A stretch of 36,150 bases of DNA from Propionibacteriaceae bacterium (lineage in GTDB: Bacteria > Actinomycetota > Actinomycetes > Propionibacteriales > Propionibacteriaceae), in the NCBI GenBank assembly GCA_027492675.1, contig JAPUEI010000091.1:1-36150 (forward strand). Direction: 5' to 3'. Numbering within the stretch: position 1 is the stretch's first letter; the number at the start of each line of letters is the position of its first letter. The position numbers and the translations under genes are program-made. Shown in pieces: positions 25,707 through 36,150 of the stretch. The notes below the pieces were generated by a model. The model ran no database searches. It saw only the letters and a list, made by a program, of their open reading frames with translations, and had not been told where the DNA came from.

Positions 25707-27052
25707 TGACCGACGTGGATCTCGAGGCCCAGATCGCCCGCTGGCGCTCGTTCGTGACGCGCCGCCAGGCCATCGCGCCCGCCGACGTGGACGAGCTCGA
25801 GGACCACCTCCGCGGACAGGTGGAGGATCTGCGCACCACGGGCCTGAGCGACGACGAGGCGTTCCTCATCGCGATCGGGCGGCTCGGCAACCTCGACACC
25901 GTGTCGCGGGAGTTCGCGCGCGAGCATTCCGAGCGGCTCTGGAAGCAGCTGGCGCTCGTCCCGCGCGACGCGGACAGCGGCCTGTCACCGGCATGGCGCG
26001 ATCTCGCCGTGGCCCTGGGGTGCGCGGTCGGCGCGGGGGCCGCGATCAAGGCGGGCGGCACCTGGATCCGCCCCGAGGACACCTTCGTACGGAATGCCCC
26101 TCTGCTCGTGATGCCGTTCGTCGCGACGTATCTGGCATGGCAACGCCGGGTGTCGACGCGGGTGTACGGGGTGCTGCTGCTCGGCTTCGTCGCGCTGGCG
26201 CTCGTGCTCAACCTCTATCCGTACGATCCCGCTGGCTCGACGGGGGCCCTAGCCGCACTGCACGGGCCCGTCCTGATGTGGTTGCTGGTGGGCGTGGCGT
26301 ACGTCGGGGGTCGGTGGCGCTCGGACGAGCGACGCATGGACGCGGTGCGGTTCACCGGAGAGCTGGCCATCTACTACACGCTGCTGGCGATCGGCGGAGG
26401 TGTACTGACGGGGCTGACCGGGGGAGTGCTCGGCCTCTTGGGCGCAGACGTCGACACGATCCTGGGCAACTGGGTGATGCCGTTCGCCGTCCCGGGAGCC
26501 CTCCTCGTCGCCGTCTGGCTGGTGGAGGCGAAGAAGAGCGTCGTGGAGAACCTCGCACCCGTACTGACCAAGGTCTTCACGCCGCTCACGATCCTCATGC
26601 TGCTGGCCGTGCTCGGGGTGCTGGCCACCTCCGGCGACCTCAGCCATGTCGACCGCCAGGCGCTCATCGTCATGGACGCGATCCTGATCCTCGTCGAGTG
26701 CCTGCTGCTGTACGCCATCTCCGCGCGCGACCCGCTCGCACGGGTGGGCGTCTTCGACGTGCTGCAGCTGGTGCTCGTGGTGGTCGCCCTGCTGGTGGAC
26801 GCGGTCATGCTGGCGGCAATGGTGTCGAGGATCGCCGAGTACGGCTCGAGCCCGAACAAGCTCGCGACGCTCGGCGTGAACCTGCTCCTGCTCGTACACC
26901 TCGCCTGCACGGCGTGGCTGGAGCTCGGCTTCCTGCGGGGTCGACGCCCGTTCGCCACGGTCGAGCGCTGGCAGACGCGCTACCTGCTCGTGTACGGGGC
27001 CTGGGCGCTGCTGGTCGTCGTCGGGTTCGGGCCGATCTTCCGCTTCGCCTGA
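25706..27052 (+). CDS. Permease-prefix-domain multi-pass membrane protein
   Basis: 448 residues from ATG 25706, which overlaps the padR stop (TGATG); GTG 25703 is also in frame. Residues 1-75 form a soluble helical prefix: DLEAQIARWRSFVTRRQAIAPADVDELEDHLRGQVEDL...GLSDDEAFLIAIGRLGNLDTVSREFAREH. This is the permease prefix domain that often accompanies PadR regulators. It is followed by about ten hydrophobic helices from residue 95 to the end. No transport motif is recognisable and no ATPase gene is nearby. The pair with PadR suggests an inducible membrane stress or export function, but this is not shown by sequence. Confidence 0.8.
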   Translation: MTDVDLEAQIARWRSFVTRRQAIAPADVDELEDHLRGQVEDLRTTGLSDDEAFLIAIGRLGNLDTVSREFAREHSERLWKQLALVPRDADSGLSPAWRDLAVALGCAVGAGAAIKAGGTWIRPEDTFVRNAPLLVMPFVATYLAWQRRVSTRVYGVLLLGFVALALVLNLYPYDPAGSTGALAALHGPVLMWLLVGVAYVGGRWRSDERRMDAVRFTGELAIYYTLLAIGGGVLTGLTGGVLGLLGADVDTILGNWVMPFAVPGALLVAVWLVEAKKSVVENLAPVLTKVFTPLTILMLLAVLGVLATSGDLSHVDRQALIVMDAILILVECLLLYAISARDPLARVGVFDVLQLVLVVVALLVDAVMLAAMVSRIAEYGSSPNKLATLGVNLLLLVHLACTAWLELGFLRGRRPFATVERWQTRYLLVYGAWALLVVVGFGPIFRFA

Positions 27053-27059
27053 TAGTCGG

Positions 27060-27094
27060 CTTGCATGATCATGCAAGATAAAGCATGATCATGC
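27060..27094. promoter_or_regulatory. Tandem ARG boxes (ArgR operators) before argC
   Basis: An 18-bp perfect palindrome (27060-27077, core TTGCATGATCATGCAA) and a 12-bp palindrome GCATGATCATGC (27083-27094) have centres 20 bases apart, about two helical turns. This is the two-box arrangement bound by an ArgR hexamer. GATAAA (27077-27082) between them may be the -10, so repression would block the promoter. The second box ends one base before the argC GTG. Confidence 0.88.
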
Positions 27095-27095
27095 C

Positions 27096-28127
27096 GTGAC
27101 GATACGCGTAGCGGTGGCGGGATGTACGGGCTATGCCGGGGGTGAGGCGCTTCGCCTCCTGCTCGGGCATCCCGAGGTGGAGATCGGTGCGCTGACGGCG
27201 AAGTCGAGCGTGGGCACGCTGCTCGGCGACCACCTGCCGAACCTGCCGTCGCTCGCGGACCGGCCGATCGTCGAGACCAGCGCCGCGAACCTCGCCGACC
27301 ATGACGTGGTCATCCTGGCCCTCCCGCACGGCGCCTCCGCCGAACTCGCTGTGCAGCTGCCCGACGACGTGCTGGTGCTCGACATGGGTGCCGACTTCCG
27401 GTTGGTCTCCGCCGAGGCCTGGGAGACGTTCTACGGCTCCCCGCACGCCGGCACCTGGCCGTACGGGCTGCCTGAGATCCCGGGCAACCGCGACGTGCTG
27501 CGGGCAGCGAAGCGGATCGCGATCCCCGGCTGCTACCCGACCTCGGTGACGCTCGGTCTGGCCCCCGCGGTCGCGCACGGGCTCATCACCGACGACGTCG
27601 TCGTGGTCGCCGCGTCCGGCACGTCCGGCGCGGGGAAGGCCGCCAAGGTCAACCTGCTCGGCGCCGAGGTGATGGGATCGATGTCCGCGTACGGCGTGGG
27701 CGGCGTCCACCGGCACACCCCGGAGATGGTTCAGAACCTCGTCGCGTGCGGCGCGTCCGTACCTCCCAAGGTCTCGTTCACACCTCTGCTGGCGCCGATG
27801 CCGCGGGGCATCCTCGCGACCTCGACGGCGCCCCTGGCCGACGGAGTCGACGCGGCTGCCGTACGAGCTGTGTACACCGCCTTCTATGCCGACGAGCCGT
27901 TCGTCCACTACCTCCCGGAAGGTCGCTGGCCGCAGACCCAGTCGGTGGTCGGCTCGAACGCCTGCCACGTGCAGACGGCCGTCGACGCGACGACCCAGCG
28001 GCTGATCGCGGTCAGCGCCATCGACAACCTCACCAAGGGCACGGCCGGAGCAGCCGTCCAGTGCCTCAACCTCGCCCTCGGCCTCCCCGAGACCCTGGGC
28101 CTGACGGGCAACGGAGTCGCACCGTGA
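27096..28127 (+). CDS. argC: N-acetyl-gamma-glutamyl-phosphate reductase
   Basis: 343 residues from GTG 27096. It reduces N-acetylglutamyl phosphate to the semialdehyde with NADPH, the third step in arginine synthesis. The Rossmann motif [22 protein letters not shown] is at 5-26. The catalytic Cys is C146 in IPGCYPTS, and HRHTPEM supplies the catalytic His. The C-terminal [22 protein letters not shown] is conserved. The start lies against the second ARG box, so the mRNA has almost no leader. It is the first gene of an arg operon in which each gene overlaps the next by four bases. Confidence 0.97.
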   Translation: MTIRVAVAGCTGYAGGEALRLLLGHPEVEIGALTAKSSVGTLLGDHLPNLPSLADRPIVETSAANLADHDVVILALPHGASAELAVQLPDDVLVLDMGADFRLVSAEAWETFYGSPHAGTWPYGLPEIPGNRDVLRAAKRIAIPGCYPTSVTLGLAPAVAHGLITDDVVVVAASGTSGAGKAAKVNLLGAEVMGSMSAYGVGGVHRHTPEMVQNLVACGASVPPKVSFTPLLAPMPRGILATSTAPLADGVDAAAVRAVYTAFYADEPFVHYLPEGRWPQTQSVVGSNACHVQTAVDATTQRLIAVSAIDNLTKGTAGAAVQCLNLALGLPETLGLTGNGVAP

Positions 28128-29290
28128 CCACATCCTCCGGCGTCACCGCCGCCCAGGGATTCCAGGCGTCCGGCGTCGCTGCCGGGCTGAAGTCGTCCGG
28201 GGCGCCCGACGTCGCGCTCGTACGCAACCTCGGACCCCGCTTCGCCGCAGCCGGCGTCTTCACGTCCAACCGCGTGTTCGCGGCCCCGGTCGGGTGGAGC
28301 CGCGCCGCGGTGGCTGACGGCCGACTTGAGGCGGTCATCCTGAACTCCGGCGGCGCCAACGCCTGTACGGGCGAGGGCGGGCGCCAGGACACGGCACGTA
28401 CGGCCGTTCTCGTGGCCGAGCAGCTGGGCTGCGACACGTCCGACGTCGCGGTCTGCTCCACCGGGATCATCGGCGTACGGCTGCCGATGGACAAGCTCGA
28501 GGCGGGCATCAACGCCGCTGTGGCAACGCTCGACACTGATGGCGGGTCCGCCGCGGCAGGCGCCATCATGACCACGGACACGGTTCCCAAGACCGCGCAG
28601 GCGAATGGCCAGGGCGGGTACCTCGTCGGCGGCATGGCCAAGGGCGCCGGCATGCTGGCCCCCGGCCTGGCGACGATGCTGGTCGTGCTGACGACCGACG
28701 CCGATCTCGACGCGGCCCAGCTCGAGACCGCGCTGCGGCAGGCGACCCACCTGACGTTCGACCGCGCCGACTCCGACGGCTGCATGTCGACCAACGACAC
28801 CGTGCTGCTGCTGGCCAACGGCGCCTCGGGTGCCGTCCCGGACCTCGCCGAGTTCACGGCGAACCTCACGACGGTGTGCGGCGACCTCGCGCGCCAGCTC
28901 ATCGCCGACGCGGAGGGGGCCGAGCACGAGGTCGCCATCGACGTACAGCACGCTGCCTGCGAGGCGGACGCCCTCGAGGTGGCCAGGGCCGTCGCCCGCT
29001 CGAACCTGTTCAAGTGCGCGATCGCCGGCAACGACCCCAACTGGGGCCGGGTGGTCTCGGCCGTCGGCACCACGTCGGCGGCCTTCGACCCCGACGAGCT
29101 CGACGTCTCGTTCAACGGCGTCATGGTCTGCCGGGCCGGCGGCATCGGCGAGGACCGCGCGCTGGTGGACCTCCACCCCCGCGAGGTGCACGTCACGATC
29201 GACCTCCACGCGGGCGCCGAGCAGGCGACCATCTGGACCAACGACCTCACCCACGGCTACGTCTCGGAGAACGCGGACTACCCCACATGA
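28124..29290 (+). CDS. argJ: Glutamate N-acetyltransferase / ornithine acetyltransferase
   Basis: 388 residues from GTG 28124 (overlaps the argC stop). ArgJ recycles the acetyl group from acetylornithine to glutamate. The precursor self-cleaves before a Thr nucleophile, T184 here, in [14 protein letters not shown]; the family form is KGSGMI-P-MATML, so the Ser and Met variants (Ala, Leu) are minor changes. [24 protein letters not shown] and the C-terminal [14 protein letters not shown] are intact, so both subunits should form. No sign of a separate argA in the window. Confidence 0.97.
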   Translation: MTTSSGVTAAQGFQASGVAAGLKSSGAPDVALVRNLGPRFAAAGVFTSNRVFAAPVGWSRAAVADGRLEAVILNSGGANACTGEGGRQDTARTAVLVAEQLGCDTSDVAVCSTGIIGVRLPMDKLEAGINAAVATLDTDGGSAAAGAIMTTDTVPKTAQANGQGGYLVGGMAKGAGMLAPGLATMLVVLTTDADLDAAQLETALRQATHLTFDRADSDGCMSTNDTVLLLANGASGAVPDLAEFTANLTTVCGDLARQLIADAEGAEHEVAIDVQHAACEADALEVARAVARSNLFKCAIAGNDPNWGRVVSAVGTTSAAFDPDELDVSFNGVMVCRAGGIGEDRALVDLHPREVHVTIDLHAGAEQATIWTNDLTHGYVSENADYPT

Positions 29291-30126
29291 CAGACCTCAG
29301 CGCATATCTGGGCACCACCGTCGTCGTGAAGTACGGCGGCAACGCGATGGTCGCCGAAGACCTCAAGCAGGCTTTCGCCGCCGACATCGCCGAGCTTCGC
29401 GCCGCGGGAGTGAACGTCGTGGTCGTTCACGGCGGCGGTCCGCAGATCTCCTCGATGCTGTCGCGTCTGGGGATCGCGTCGGAGTTCCGTGGCGGTCTGC
29501 GGGTCACCACCCCCGAGGCGCGCGACGTCGTCCGGATGGTGCTCGTCGGGCAGGTCGGGCGTGAGCTCGTCGGCCTCATCAACCGGCACGCCCCGATCGC
29601 GGTCGGCATGTCGGGAGAGGACGCCGGGACCTTCACGGCGGTACGGAAGGGGCTCGAGCTCGACGGCGTCGAGGTCGACCTCGGCCTCGTGGGCGACGTC
29701 GCATCGGTGTCGCCCCAGCTCGTCCTCGACCACCTCGCAGCGGGCCGGGTGCCCGTCGTGGCGACCCTGGCCCCCGATGTGAACGGGATCGTCCACAACG
29801 TCAACGCCGACACGGCCGCCGCCGCACTCGCGGCTGCGCTCGGCGCCGTACGTCTCGTGGTTCTCACCGACGTCGCCGGTCTGTACGCGGACTGGCCGGC
29901 CTCGACGCAGATCGTCGAGCGGATCACCGCCACGGAGCTGGCCGAGCTGCTGCCCAGCCTCGAGTCGGGCATGCGGCCGAAGATGGAGGCCTGTCTCGTC
30001 GCCGTACGGTCCGGCGTTCCCCAGGCGACCGTCATCGACGGCCGCGTCCCCCACAGCGTTCTCGCCGACCTCGCCGGCGACGCCCACGGCACGACCGTCG
30101 TGCCCGACCAAGGAGCCACCGCATGA
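29287..30126 (+). CDS. argB: Acetylglutamate kinase lacking the usual N-terminal helix
   Basis: 279 residues from ATG 29287 (ATGA overlap). [10 protein letters not shown] (about 12-21), [31 protein letters not shown] and the C-terminal [33 protein letters not shown] identify the enzyme that phosphorylates acetylglutamate. The C-terminal pattern is of the arginine-inhibited class. These enzymes normally have an N-terminal helix of ~20 residues ending near LPYL/LPYI that links dimers into the inhibitable hexamer. Here only [11 protein letters not shown] precedes VVVKYGG, and the frame upstream carries no such helix. Confidence 0.95.
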   Translation: MTDLSAYLGTTVVVKYGGNAMVAEDLKQAFAADIAELRAAGVNVVVVHGGGPQISSMLSRLGIASEFRGGLRVTTPEARDVVRMVLVGQVGRELVGLINRHAPIAVGMSGEDAGTFTAVRKGLELDGVEVDLGLVGDVASVSPQLVLDHLAAGRVPVVATLAPDVNGIVHNVNADTAAAALAAALGAVRLVVLTDVAGLYADWPASTQIVERITATELAELLPSLESGMRPKMEACLVAVRSGVPQATVIDGRVPHSVLADLAGDAHGTTVVPDQGATA

Positions 30127-31276
30127 CCTGGCAGGAGCACTACGCAGGCAGCCTCATCAACGCCTTCGGGACGCCATCACGCGAGCTCGTCCGGGGCCAG
30201 GGCGTCCATCTGTACGACGACGAGGGCCGCGAGTACCTCGACCTGCTCGCGGGCATCGCGACGGCCTCTCTGGGCCACGCGCACCCCGCGTACGTGGCGG
30301 CCCTCGCCGACCAGGCCGCGACCCTGTCGCACATCTCGAACCTGTTCACCTCGCCGAACCAGATCGCGCTGGCGGAGAAGCTCTCGTCGCTGCTGGGCCA
30401 CGATGCCAAGGTCTTCCTCGCCAACTCCGGCTCCGAGGCGAACGAGGCGGCGTTCAAGGTGACCCGGCGCACCGGCCGCACGCGCATCATCGCCGCCGAG
30501 AACAGCTTCCACGGGCGCACGATGGGCTCGCTCTCGATCACCCACAAGGCCGCCTACCGCGAGCCGTTCATCCCGCTGCCCGGCGACGTGACGTTCGTGC
30601 CGTACGGGGATGCGGACGCGCTCGCAGCGGCCGTCGACGACACCGTCGCCGCGGTCGTCCTCGAGCCCATGCAGGGCGAGGCGGGCGTGGTCGTACCGCC
30701 GACCGGCTACCTGGCCGCGGCCCGGCAGATCACGGCGGCCCACGGAGCGCTTCTGTGGCTCGACGAGGTACAGACGGGCATCGGCCGGACGGGCGCCTGG
30801 TTCGACCACCAGCGGGAGGGCATCGTCCCCGACCTGGTCACCGTGGCCAAGGGCCTCGGCAACGGCTTCCCCGTCGCAGCGTGCCTCGCGACGGGTGTCA
30901 CCGCGGACCTCATCCAGCCGGGCATGCACGGCACCACGTTCGGCGGCAACCCGCTCGCGGCGCGGGCGGCGCTCACCGTGCTCGGGATCCTCGAGCCGCT
31001 GCTGCCTCAGATCAACGAGGTCGGCGACCGGCTCGCGGCGGACCTCACGGGTCTGCCAGGCGTCGTGGCGGTTCACGGCCGGGGCCTGCTGCGTGGCGTC
31101 GTGCTCGAGGAGCCCGTCGGTCCGGCGTTCGTCGCGGCCGGGCTCGCGGCGGGCTTCATCGTCAACGCCGCCCGCCCAACCCGGATCCGGCTTGCGCCGC
31201 CCCTGATCGCCACCAGCGACGACCTGGCGCCGTTCGTCGAGGCATGGCCTGCGCTGTACGAGCGGGCGCTGGCCTC

Positions 31277-31280
<4 letters not shown>
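30123..31280 (+). CDS. argD: Acetylornithine aminotransferase
   Basis: 385 residues, ATG 30123 overlapping the argB stop. It is a PLP-dependent class III aminotransferase that converts acetylglutamate semialdehyde to acetylornithine. [19 protein letters not shown], the [12 protein letters not shown] glycine-rich segment, [27 protein letters not shown] and the Schiff-base lysine K243 in [16 protein letters not shown] are all present. C-terminal [12 protein letters not shown] binds the substrate carboxylate. argF normally follows argD in actinobacteria, but here argR follows directly. Confidence 0.97.
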
Positions 31281-33144
<1,864 letters not shown>

Positions 33145-33145
33145 G

Positions 33146-34162
33146 CTACTCCTCGTCGGGGGCGGGGTGCTCCAGACGGATCGCGGACTCGACGCCCTCA
33201 GGGGCCTCGTCCTCGTGGCCGGGACGCGGCTTCCGCTTCGGCACCAGGTGCAGCACGCCGACGACGGCGAACCCCACGACCAGGCCGACCAGTGCCGAGG
33301 CGAGGGTCTCGACGAGCCAGGCCAGGATCGCGCCGACTCCGGCGACTCCGTGCACTGCCTCCGAGGCGTGATGGACGAGCGCGTACGGGGCATGCAGGCC
33401 CAGCGTGTCCGCCCCCACGAGCACGAGATGTCCGCCCACCCAGATCATGGCGGCGATCCCGATGACCGAGATCACCCGCATGACGATCGGCATGGCGGCG
33501 ACCAGCCCGCGCCCGAAGCGCTGCACGCCGCGTGACTTGCGACCCGCCAGCGCCAACCCGATGTCATCGAGTTTCACGATCAGCCCCGCGACCCCGTACA
33601 CGAGCAAGGTGATGACGACGCCCACCACGGCCAGGATGATGATCCGCGACAGCAGGGGCTCGCTGGTCACCTCGGCGAGCGCGATCGCCATGATCTCGGC
33701 CGACAGGATGAAGTCGGTACGGATCGCGCCACTCACCATCGCCTTCTCGTGTTCCGGGGTGCCGAGTCCGGCGAGCTCTTGCTTCGGGCTCTCGGCGTGC
33801 TGGCGGTGGAGCAGCGCCTCGAGGACCTTCTCAGCGCCCTCGAACCCCAGGTAGGCGCCGCCGATCATGAGCAGGGGCGTCATGAGCCAGGGGACGAACT
33901 GGCTCAGGAGGATCGCGACGGGGAGGATGAAGACGAGCTTGTTACGCAGGGAGCCCAGCGCGATCTTCTTGATGATCGGCAGCTCACGTTCCGCGAGGAA
34001 GCCGTGCACGTAGCGGGGCGTGACCGCGGTGTCGTCGACCACGACGCCCACGGCCTTGGCGCTCGCCTTGCCCGCAGCGGCCCCGATGTCGTCCACGGAC
34101 GCGGCGGCGACCTTGGCGATCGCGGCGATGTCGTCCAGCAGGGCGGCCAGTCCACCGCTCAT
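33146..34162 (-). CDS. DUF808 family membrane protein
   Basis: 338 residues from ATG 34162, preceded by GAGGAG on the minus strand; the in-frame extension to 34324 crosses the tyrS promoter and is rejected. MSGGLAALLDDIAAIAKVAA, GKASAKAVGVVVDDTAVTPRYVHG, ERELPIIKKIALGSLRNKLV, PLLMIGGAYLGFEGAEKV, EKAMVSGAIRTDFILSAEIMAIAL and VGGHLVLVGADTLGLHAPYA are the conserved DUF808/YedI segments. There are about six to eight transmembrane helices. The function is unknown. The C-terminus beyond about 315 is charged (KRKPRPGHEDEAPEGVES). The gene is divergent from tyrS. Confidence 0.93.
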   Translation of the reverse strand: MSGGLAALLDDIAAIAKVAAASVDDIGAAAGKASAKAVGVVVDDTAVTPRYVHGFLAERELPIIKKIALGSLRNKLVFILPVAILLSQFVPWLMTPLLMIGGAYLGFEGAEKVLEALLHRQHAESPKQELAGLGTPEHEKAMVSGAIRTDFILSAEIMAIALAEVTSEPLLSRIIILAVVGVVITLLVYGVAGLIVKLDDIGLALAGRKSRGVQRFGRGLVAAMPIVMRVISVIGIAAMIWVGGHLVLVGADTLGLHAPYALVHHASEAVHGVAGVGAILAWLVETLASALVGLVVGFAVVGVLHLVPKRKPRPGHEDEAPEGVESAIRLEHPAPDEE

Positions 34163-34258
34163 GGTCGGTCTCCTCGGTTCGTGGGGATGCCCCAGGGTAT
34201 CGAGCCTCACGGGGTGCCCAGGCCACGGAAACGGCGAGTCTGGTCGGACGGCGCTCGG

Positions 34259-34264
34259 TAGAGT
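34259..34264 (+). promoter_or_regulatory. -10 element for the leaderless tyrS start
   Basis: TAGAGT lies 7 bases before GTG 34272, without a Shine-Dalgarno. No T-box-like leader is present. Confidence 0.5.
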
Positions 34265-34271
34265 GCGCCGG

Positions 34272-35534
34272 GTGACCGGAGTACTTGACGAACTGAAATG
34301 GCGAGGGCTGCTCGCGGAATCCACGGACGAGGCGGCGCTGGCCGAGCACCTCGAGAGCGGACCGGTCTCCTTCTACGTGGGATTCGACCCGACAGCGCCC
34401 TCGCTGCACTTCGGCAACCTGGTCCAGCTGATCCTCGTACGGCACCTGCAGGCGGCCGGCCACAAGCCGTACCTCCTGGTCGGCGGCGCCACGGGACTGA
34501 TCGGCGACCCGAGACAGACGGCCGAGCGCGTGTTGAACCCCATCGACCTCGTGCATGGGTGGGTGGAGCGGATCCGCGAGCAGGTCTCCCGGTACGTGTC
34601 GTTCGAGGGGGACAACGGCGCCACGTTGGTCAACAACTTCGACTGGACCAGTCAGATGTCGCCCATCGACTTCCTGCGCGACATCGGCAAGCACTTCAGC
34701 GTCAACCGCATGCTGGCTCGTGACGTCGTGCGGAACCGGCTGGAGTCAGGCATCTCGTACACGGAGTTCTCCTACGTCCTGCTGCAGTCCATGGACTTCC
34801 TCCACCTGTTCTCCGAGCACGGGGTGACGATGCAGACGGGTGGCTCGGACCAGTGGGGCAACCTCACGGCCGGCGTGGAGCTCATCCGTCGTTCGACGGG
34901 CGGCAAGGCGCATGCCCTGGCGACTCCGCTGCTCACCAAGTCCGACGGCACGAAGTTCGGCAAGACCGAAGGCGGTTCGATCTGGCTGGACCCCCAGCTC
35001 ACGAGCCCGTACGCGTTCCACCAGTTCTTCCTCGCGGCCGAGGACAGCACGGTGGGGACGTACCTGCGGGTCTTCTCGCCCAGGGGCAAGGAGGAGATCG
35101 AGGAGCTCGAGCGACAGACGCTGGAGGCACCTCACCTACGGGCTGCCCAGAAGGCGCTCGCCGATGACGTCACAGACCTGGTGCACGGCGTAGCCGAACG
35201 ACAGGCGGCCGTAGCGGCCGCGGACGCGCTCTTCGGCAGGGGAGTGCTGGGAGAGCTGCCAGAGGCCACCCTGAGGGCCGTAGCGCACGAGTTGAAGGTG
35301 GTGGACGTGCCAAGCCTGGACGGGCTCACAGTCGCCGGCGCCTTACAGGCCTCCGGTGTGGTCCCCAGTCTGTCCGCAGGTCGGCGCGCCATCGCAGAGG
35401 GTGGTGCGTACCTGAACAACACCAAGGTTCTCGACGCGGACGCCACTGTCGAGGCCGACGATCTTCTGCCCGGTGGCTACGTCATCGTCAGGCGCGGAAA
35501 GAGGACCGTTGGTGCAGTTCGGGTGGGCTCTTGA
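34272..35534 (+). CDS. tyrS: Tyrosyl-tRNA synthetase
   Basis: 420 residues from GTG 34272; a longer in-frame reading to 34020 passes through the intergenic region and is rejected. It charges tRNA-Tyr. The class I HIGH-like motif is HFGN (46-49) in DPTAPSLHFGNLVQL. Then come GGATGLIGDP, the tyrosine-binding YTEFSYVLLQSMDFLHLF and QTGGSDQWGNLTAGVELI, and KFGKT (228-232) as the KMSKS-like loop. An S4 RNA-binding domain occupies about 355-415 (VVPSLSAGRRAIAEGGAYLNN). It is the TyrRS-S type of bacteria. The rRNA operon lies directly downstream. Confidence 0.97.
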   Translation: MTGVLDELKWRGLLAESTDEAALAEHLESGPVSFYVGFDPTAPSLHFGNLVQLILVRHLQAAGHKPYLLVGGATGLIGDPRQTAERVLNPIDLVHGWVERIREQVSRYVSFEGDNGATLVNNFDWTSQMSPIDFLRDIGKHFSVNRMLARDVVRNRLESGISYTEFSYVLLQSMDFLHLFSEHGVTMQTGGSDQWGNLTAGVELIRRSTGGKAHALATPLLTKSDGTKFGKTEGGSIWLDPQLTSPYAFHQFFLAAEDSTVGTYLRVFSPRGKEEIEELERQTLEAPHLRAAQKALADDVTDLVHGVAERQAAVAAADALFGRGVLGELPEATLRAVAHELKVVDVPSLDGLTVAGALQASGVVPSLSAGRRAIAEGGAYLNNTKVLDADATVEADDLLPGGYVIVRRGKRTVGAVRVGS

Positions 35535-35597
35535 GCCCCTGCTGTCCGGAGGCCGCGAGCGACCCGGGAGGCGACACGCCCGGGATGCATGGCGGAT
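35535..35597. other. tyrS-rRNA spacer
   Basis: Start of the 560-base stretch without protein genes that runs to the 16S gene. Apart from the hairpin at 35563-35584 I see no feature here. The rest of the stretch holds the rRNA promoters and leader, listed separately. The gap between the two promoters, 35627-35814, shows no further recognisable element. Confidence 0.6.
35563..35584 (+). terminator. Probable tyrS terminator
   Basis: CCCGGG pairs with CCCGGG around AGGCGACACG, 28 bases after the tyrS stop. There is no T-tract. It separates tyrS from the rRNA promoter beginning at 35598. Confidence 0.5.
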
Positions 35598-35626
35598 TTG
35601 ACCTCCCCCCGCGATCCACGTAATGT
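35598..35626 (+). promoter_or_regulatory. rRNA promoter P1
   Basis: TTGACC (35598-35603), exactly 17 bases, then TAATGT (35621-35626): a near-consensus sigma-70-type promoter about 500 bases before the 16S gene. Confidence 0.75.
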
Positions 35627-35814
35627 TCACCAAGCCTTCCCAGTGACACGGACAAGGCGAACTGCAGCAGGACAAGGCCAAACGGTCTTAACCAAAGCAG
35701 GATTCGCCGAGGACGGACCGGGTGGCCACCTCTCAACCGACGCAGACGACGGGACTGGTTCGCCCAGCTCCTGAAGCCTCGTCATGGGCGGTGAGGGACC
35801 GGCTGGAACCGAGT

Positions 35815-35844
35815 TTGACAAGGTTCCGAAAGCCCTACTAAAGT
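35815..35844 (+). promoter_or_regulatory. rRNA promoter P2
   Basis: A perfect TTGACA (35815-35820) and TAAAGT (35839-35844) with 18 bases between. Together with P1 it gives the tandem-promoter arrangement usual for rRNA operons. This one is about 250 bases before the 16S gene. Confidence 0.8.
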
Positions 35845-35899
35845 AAGTCGAGTTGCCCCAAGCGGCGGTGAAAGCCAAAGCGCAGGACGCACCCGAAAC

Positions 35900-35911
35900 T
35901 TGAGAACTCAA
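35900..35911 (+). promoter_or_regulatory. Leader palindrome (boxB-like hairpin)
   Basis: TTGAG-AA-CTCAA, followed by CAGCGTGC. This TTGAGAACTCAACAGCGTGC-type sequence recurs in actinobacterial rRNA leaders and lies 28 bases before boxA. Confidence 0.6.
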
Positions 35912-35939
35912 CAGCGTGCTAATAGTCAATGCCAAACAA

Positions 35940-35951
35940 TGCACTTTAACA
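35940..35951 (+). promoter_or_regulatory. boxA antitermination site of the rRNA leader
   Basis: TGCACTTTAACA matches the rRNA boxA consensus TGCTCTTTAACA with one difference. It would load NusB/NusE for antitermination across the operon. Confidence 0.8.
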
Positions 35952-36070
35952 CAGTGCCCCGTGGTTATGACTTCCTCGGAAGAAACAGACCTCGGTTCCT
36001 TTGATTATATTGATGAAAGACCCAGCAATGGGTCCTCGTCAGGTAATCAAACCTCATTGAGACGGATAAC

Positions 36071-36084
36071 AGGTCTTCGGACCT
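36071..36084 (+). other. UUCG-tetraloop hairpin just before 16S rRNA
   Basis: AGGTC-TTCG-GACCT is a 5-bp stem closed by a stable C(UUCG)G tetraloop, 13 bases upstream of the likely mature 16S 5' end. It may take part in pre-rRNA folding or processing. Confidence 0.65.
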
Positions 36085-36097
36085 GCACCGATAAATT

Positions 36098-36150
36098 TCA
36101 ACGGAGAGTTTGATCCTGGCTCAGGACGAACGCTGGCGGCGTGCTTAACA
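36098..36150 (+). rRNA. rrs: 16S rRNA gene, 5' end (truncated by window)
   Basis: The universal 16S start AGAGTTTGATCCTGGCTCAG lies at 36105-36124, followed by GACGAACGCTGGCGGCGTGC, the typical actinobacterial beginning. The mature 5' end is placed about seven bases before AGAGTTTG by analogy with E. coli; the exact base is uncertain. The gene runs beyond the window. Confidence 0.98.

Noticed and set aside
35916..36113. 65-residue open frame in the rRNA leader
   Set aside because: Lies across boxA and the 16S 5' end; AT-richer leader DNA gives chance frames.

Overview
The window is GC-rich actinobacterial chromosome with tightly packed genes. Many genes overlap at ATGA or GTGA junctions, and GTG starts are common. 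It encodes MshC (mycothiol synthesis), the actinobacterial families DUF3145 and DUF3090, and an rRNA leader of actinobacterial type. Gene content and order (infC-rpmI-rplT-trmH-pheST, then arg genes, then tyrS and an rRNA operon) suggest Propionibacteriales, perhaps Nocardioidaceae. That placement is an inference. Nothing looks recently transferred: no insertion sequence, phage gene or CRISPR array was seen.

Layout. 1-6.6 kb: a tRNA with a CAT anticodon (minus), a small PLDc_N-like membrane protein, an unusual membrane protein resembling a stripped-down kinase N-lobe (minus), then a MoxR ATPase / DUF58 / two von Willebrand A membrane protein operon running into a YggS-type PLP protein. 6.6-12 kb: a small membrane protein and an S9 peptidase (minus), DUF3145, DUF3090, mshC, and a methyltransferase (minus). 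12.2-15.8 kb: argG of the E. coli type overlapping hisE, a DinB-like gene, a hairpin-forming inverted repeat, hisG and a PH-domain membrane protein.

15.86-18.66 kb is the most distinctive part: a zinc-starvation island. Two divergent operons share one Zur-type palindrome. One encodes L31 type B, a COG0523 protein with no recognisable P-loop, and cysteine-free L32 and L36. The other encodes L28, L33 and S14 lacking zinc-binding cysteines. A convergent HU gene has its own Zur-type box. Six alternative ribosomal proteins would replace zinc-containing versions when zinc is scarce, and a nucleoid protein appears to be drawn into the same response.

18.7-25.3 kb: an SseB-like gene, infC (ATC start, structured leader), rpmI, rplT, a TrmH-family methyltransferase, pheS and pheT. 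25.3-27.05 kb: a PadR regulator with twin identical-geometry operators and a multi-pass membrane protein. 27.06-33.1 kb: tandem ARG-box palindromes, then argC-argJ-argB-argD-argR-argH, each overlapping the next by four bases. argF and argG are absent from this cluster. 33.1-36.15 kb: a DUF808 membrane protein (minus), tyrS, and an rRNA leader with two sigma-70-type promoters and a boxA, ending inside the 16S rRNA gene.

Across the window, eight starts lack a usable Shine-Dalgarno and instead have a TAGnnT hexamer 6-8 bases upstream, the arrangement expected of leaderless mRNAs. No database search was run; product names rest on motif and sequence-pattern recognition.
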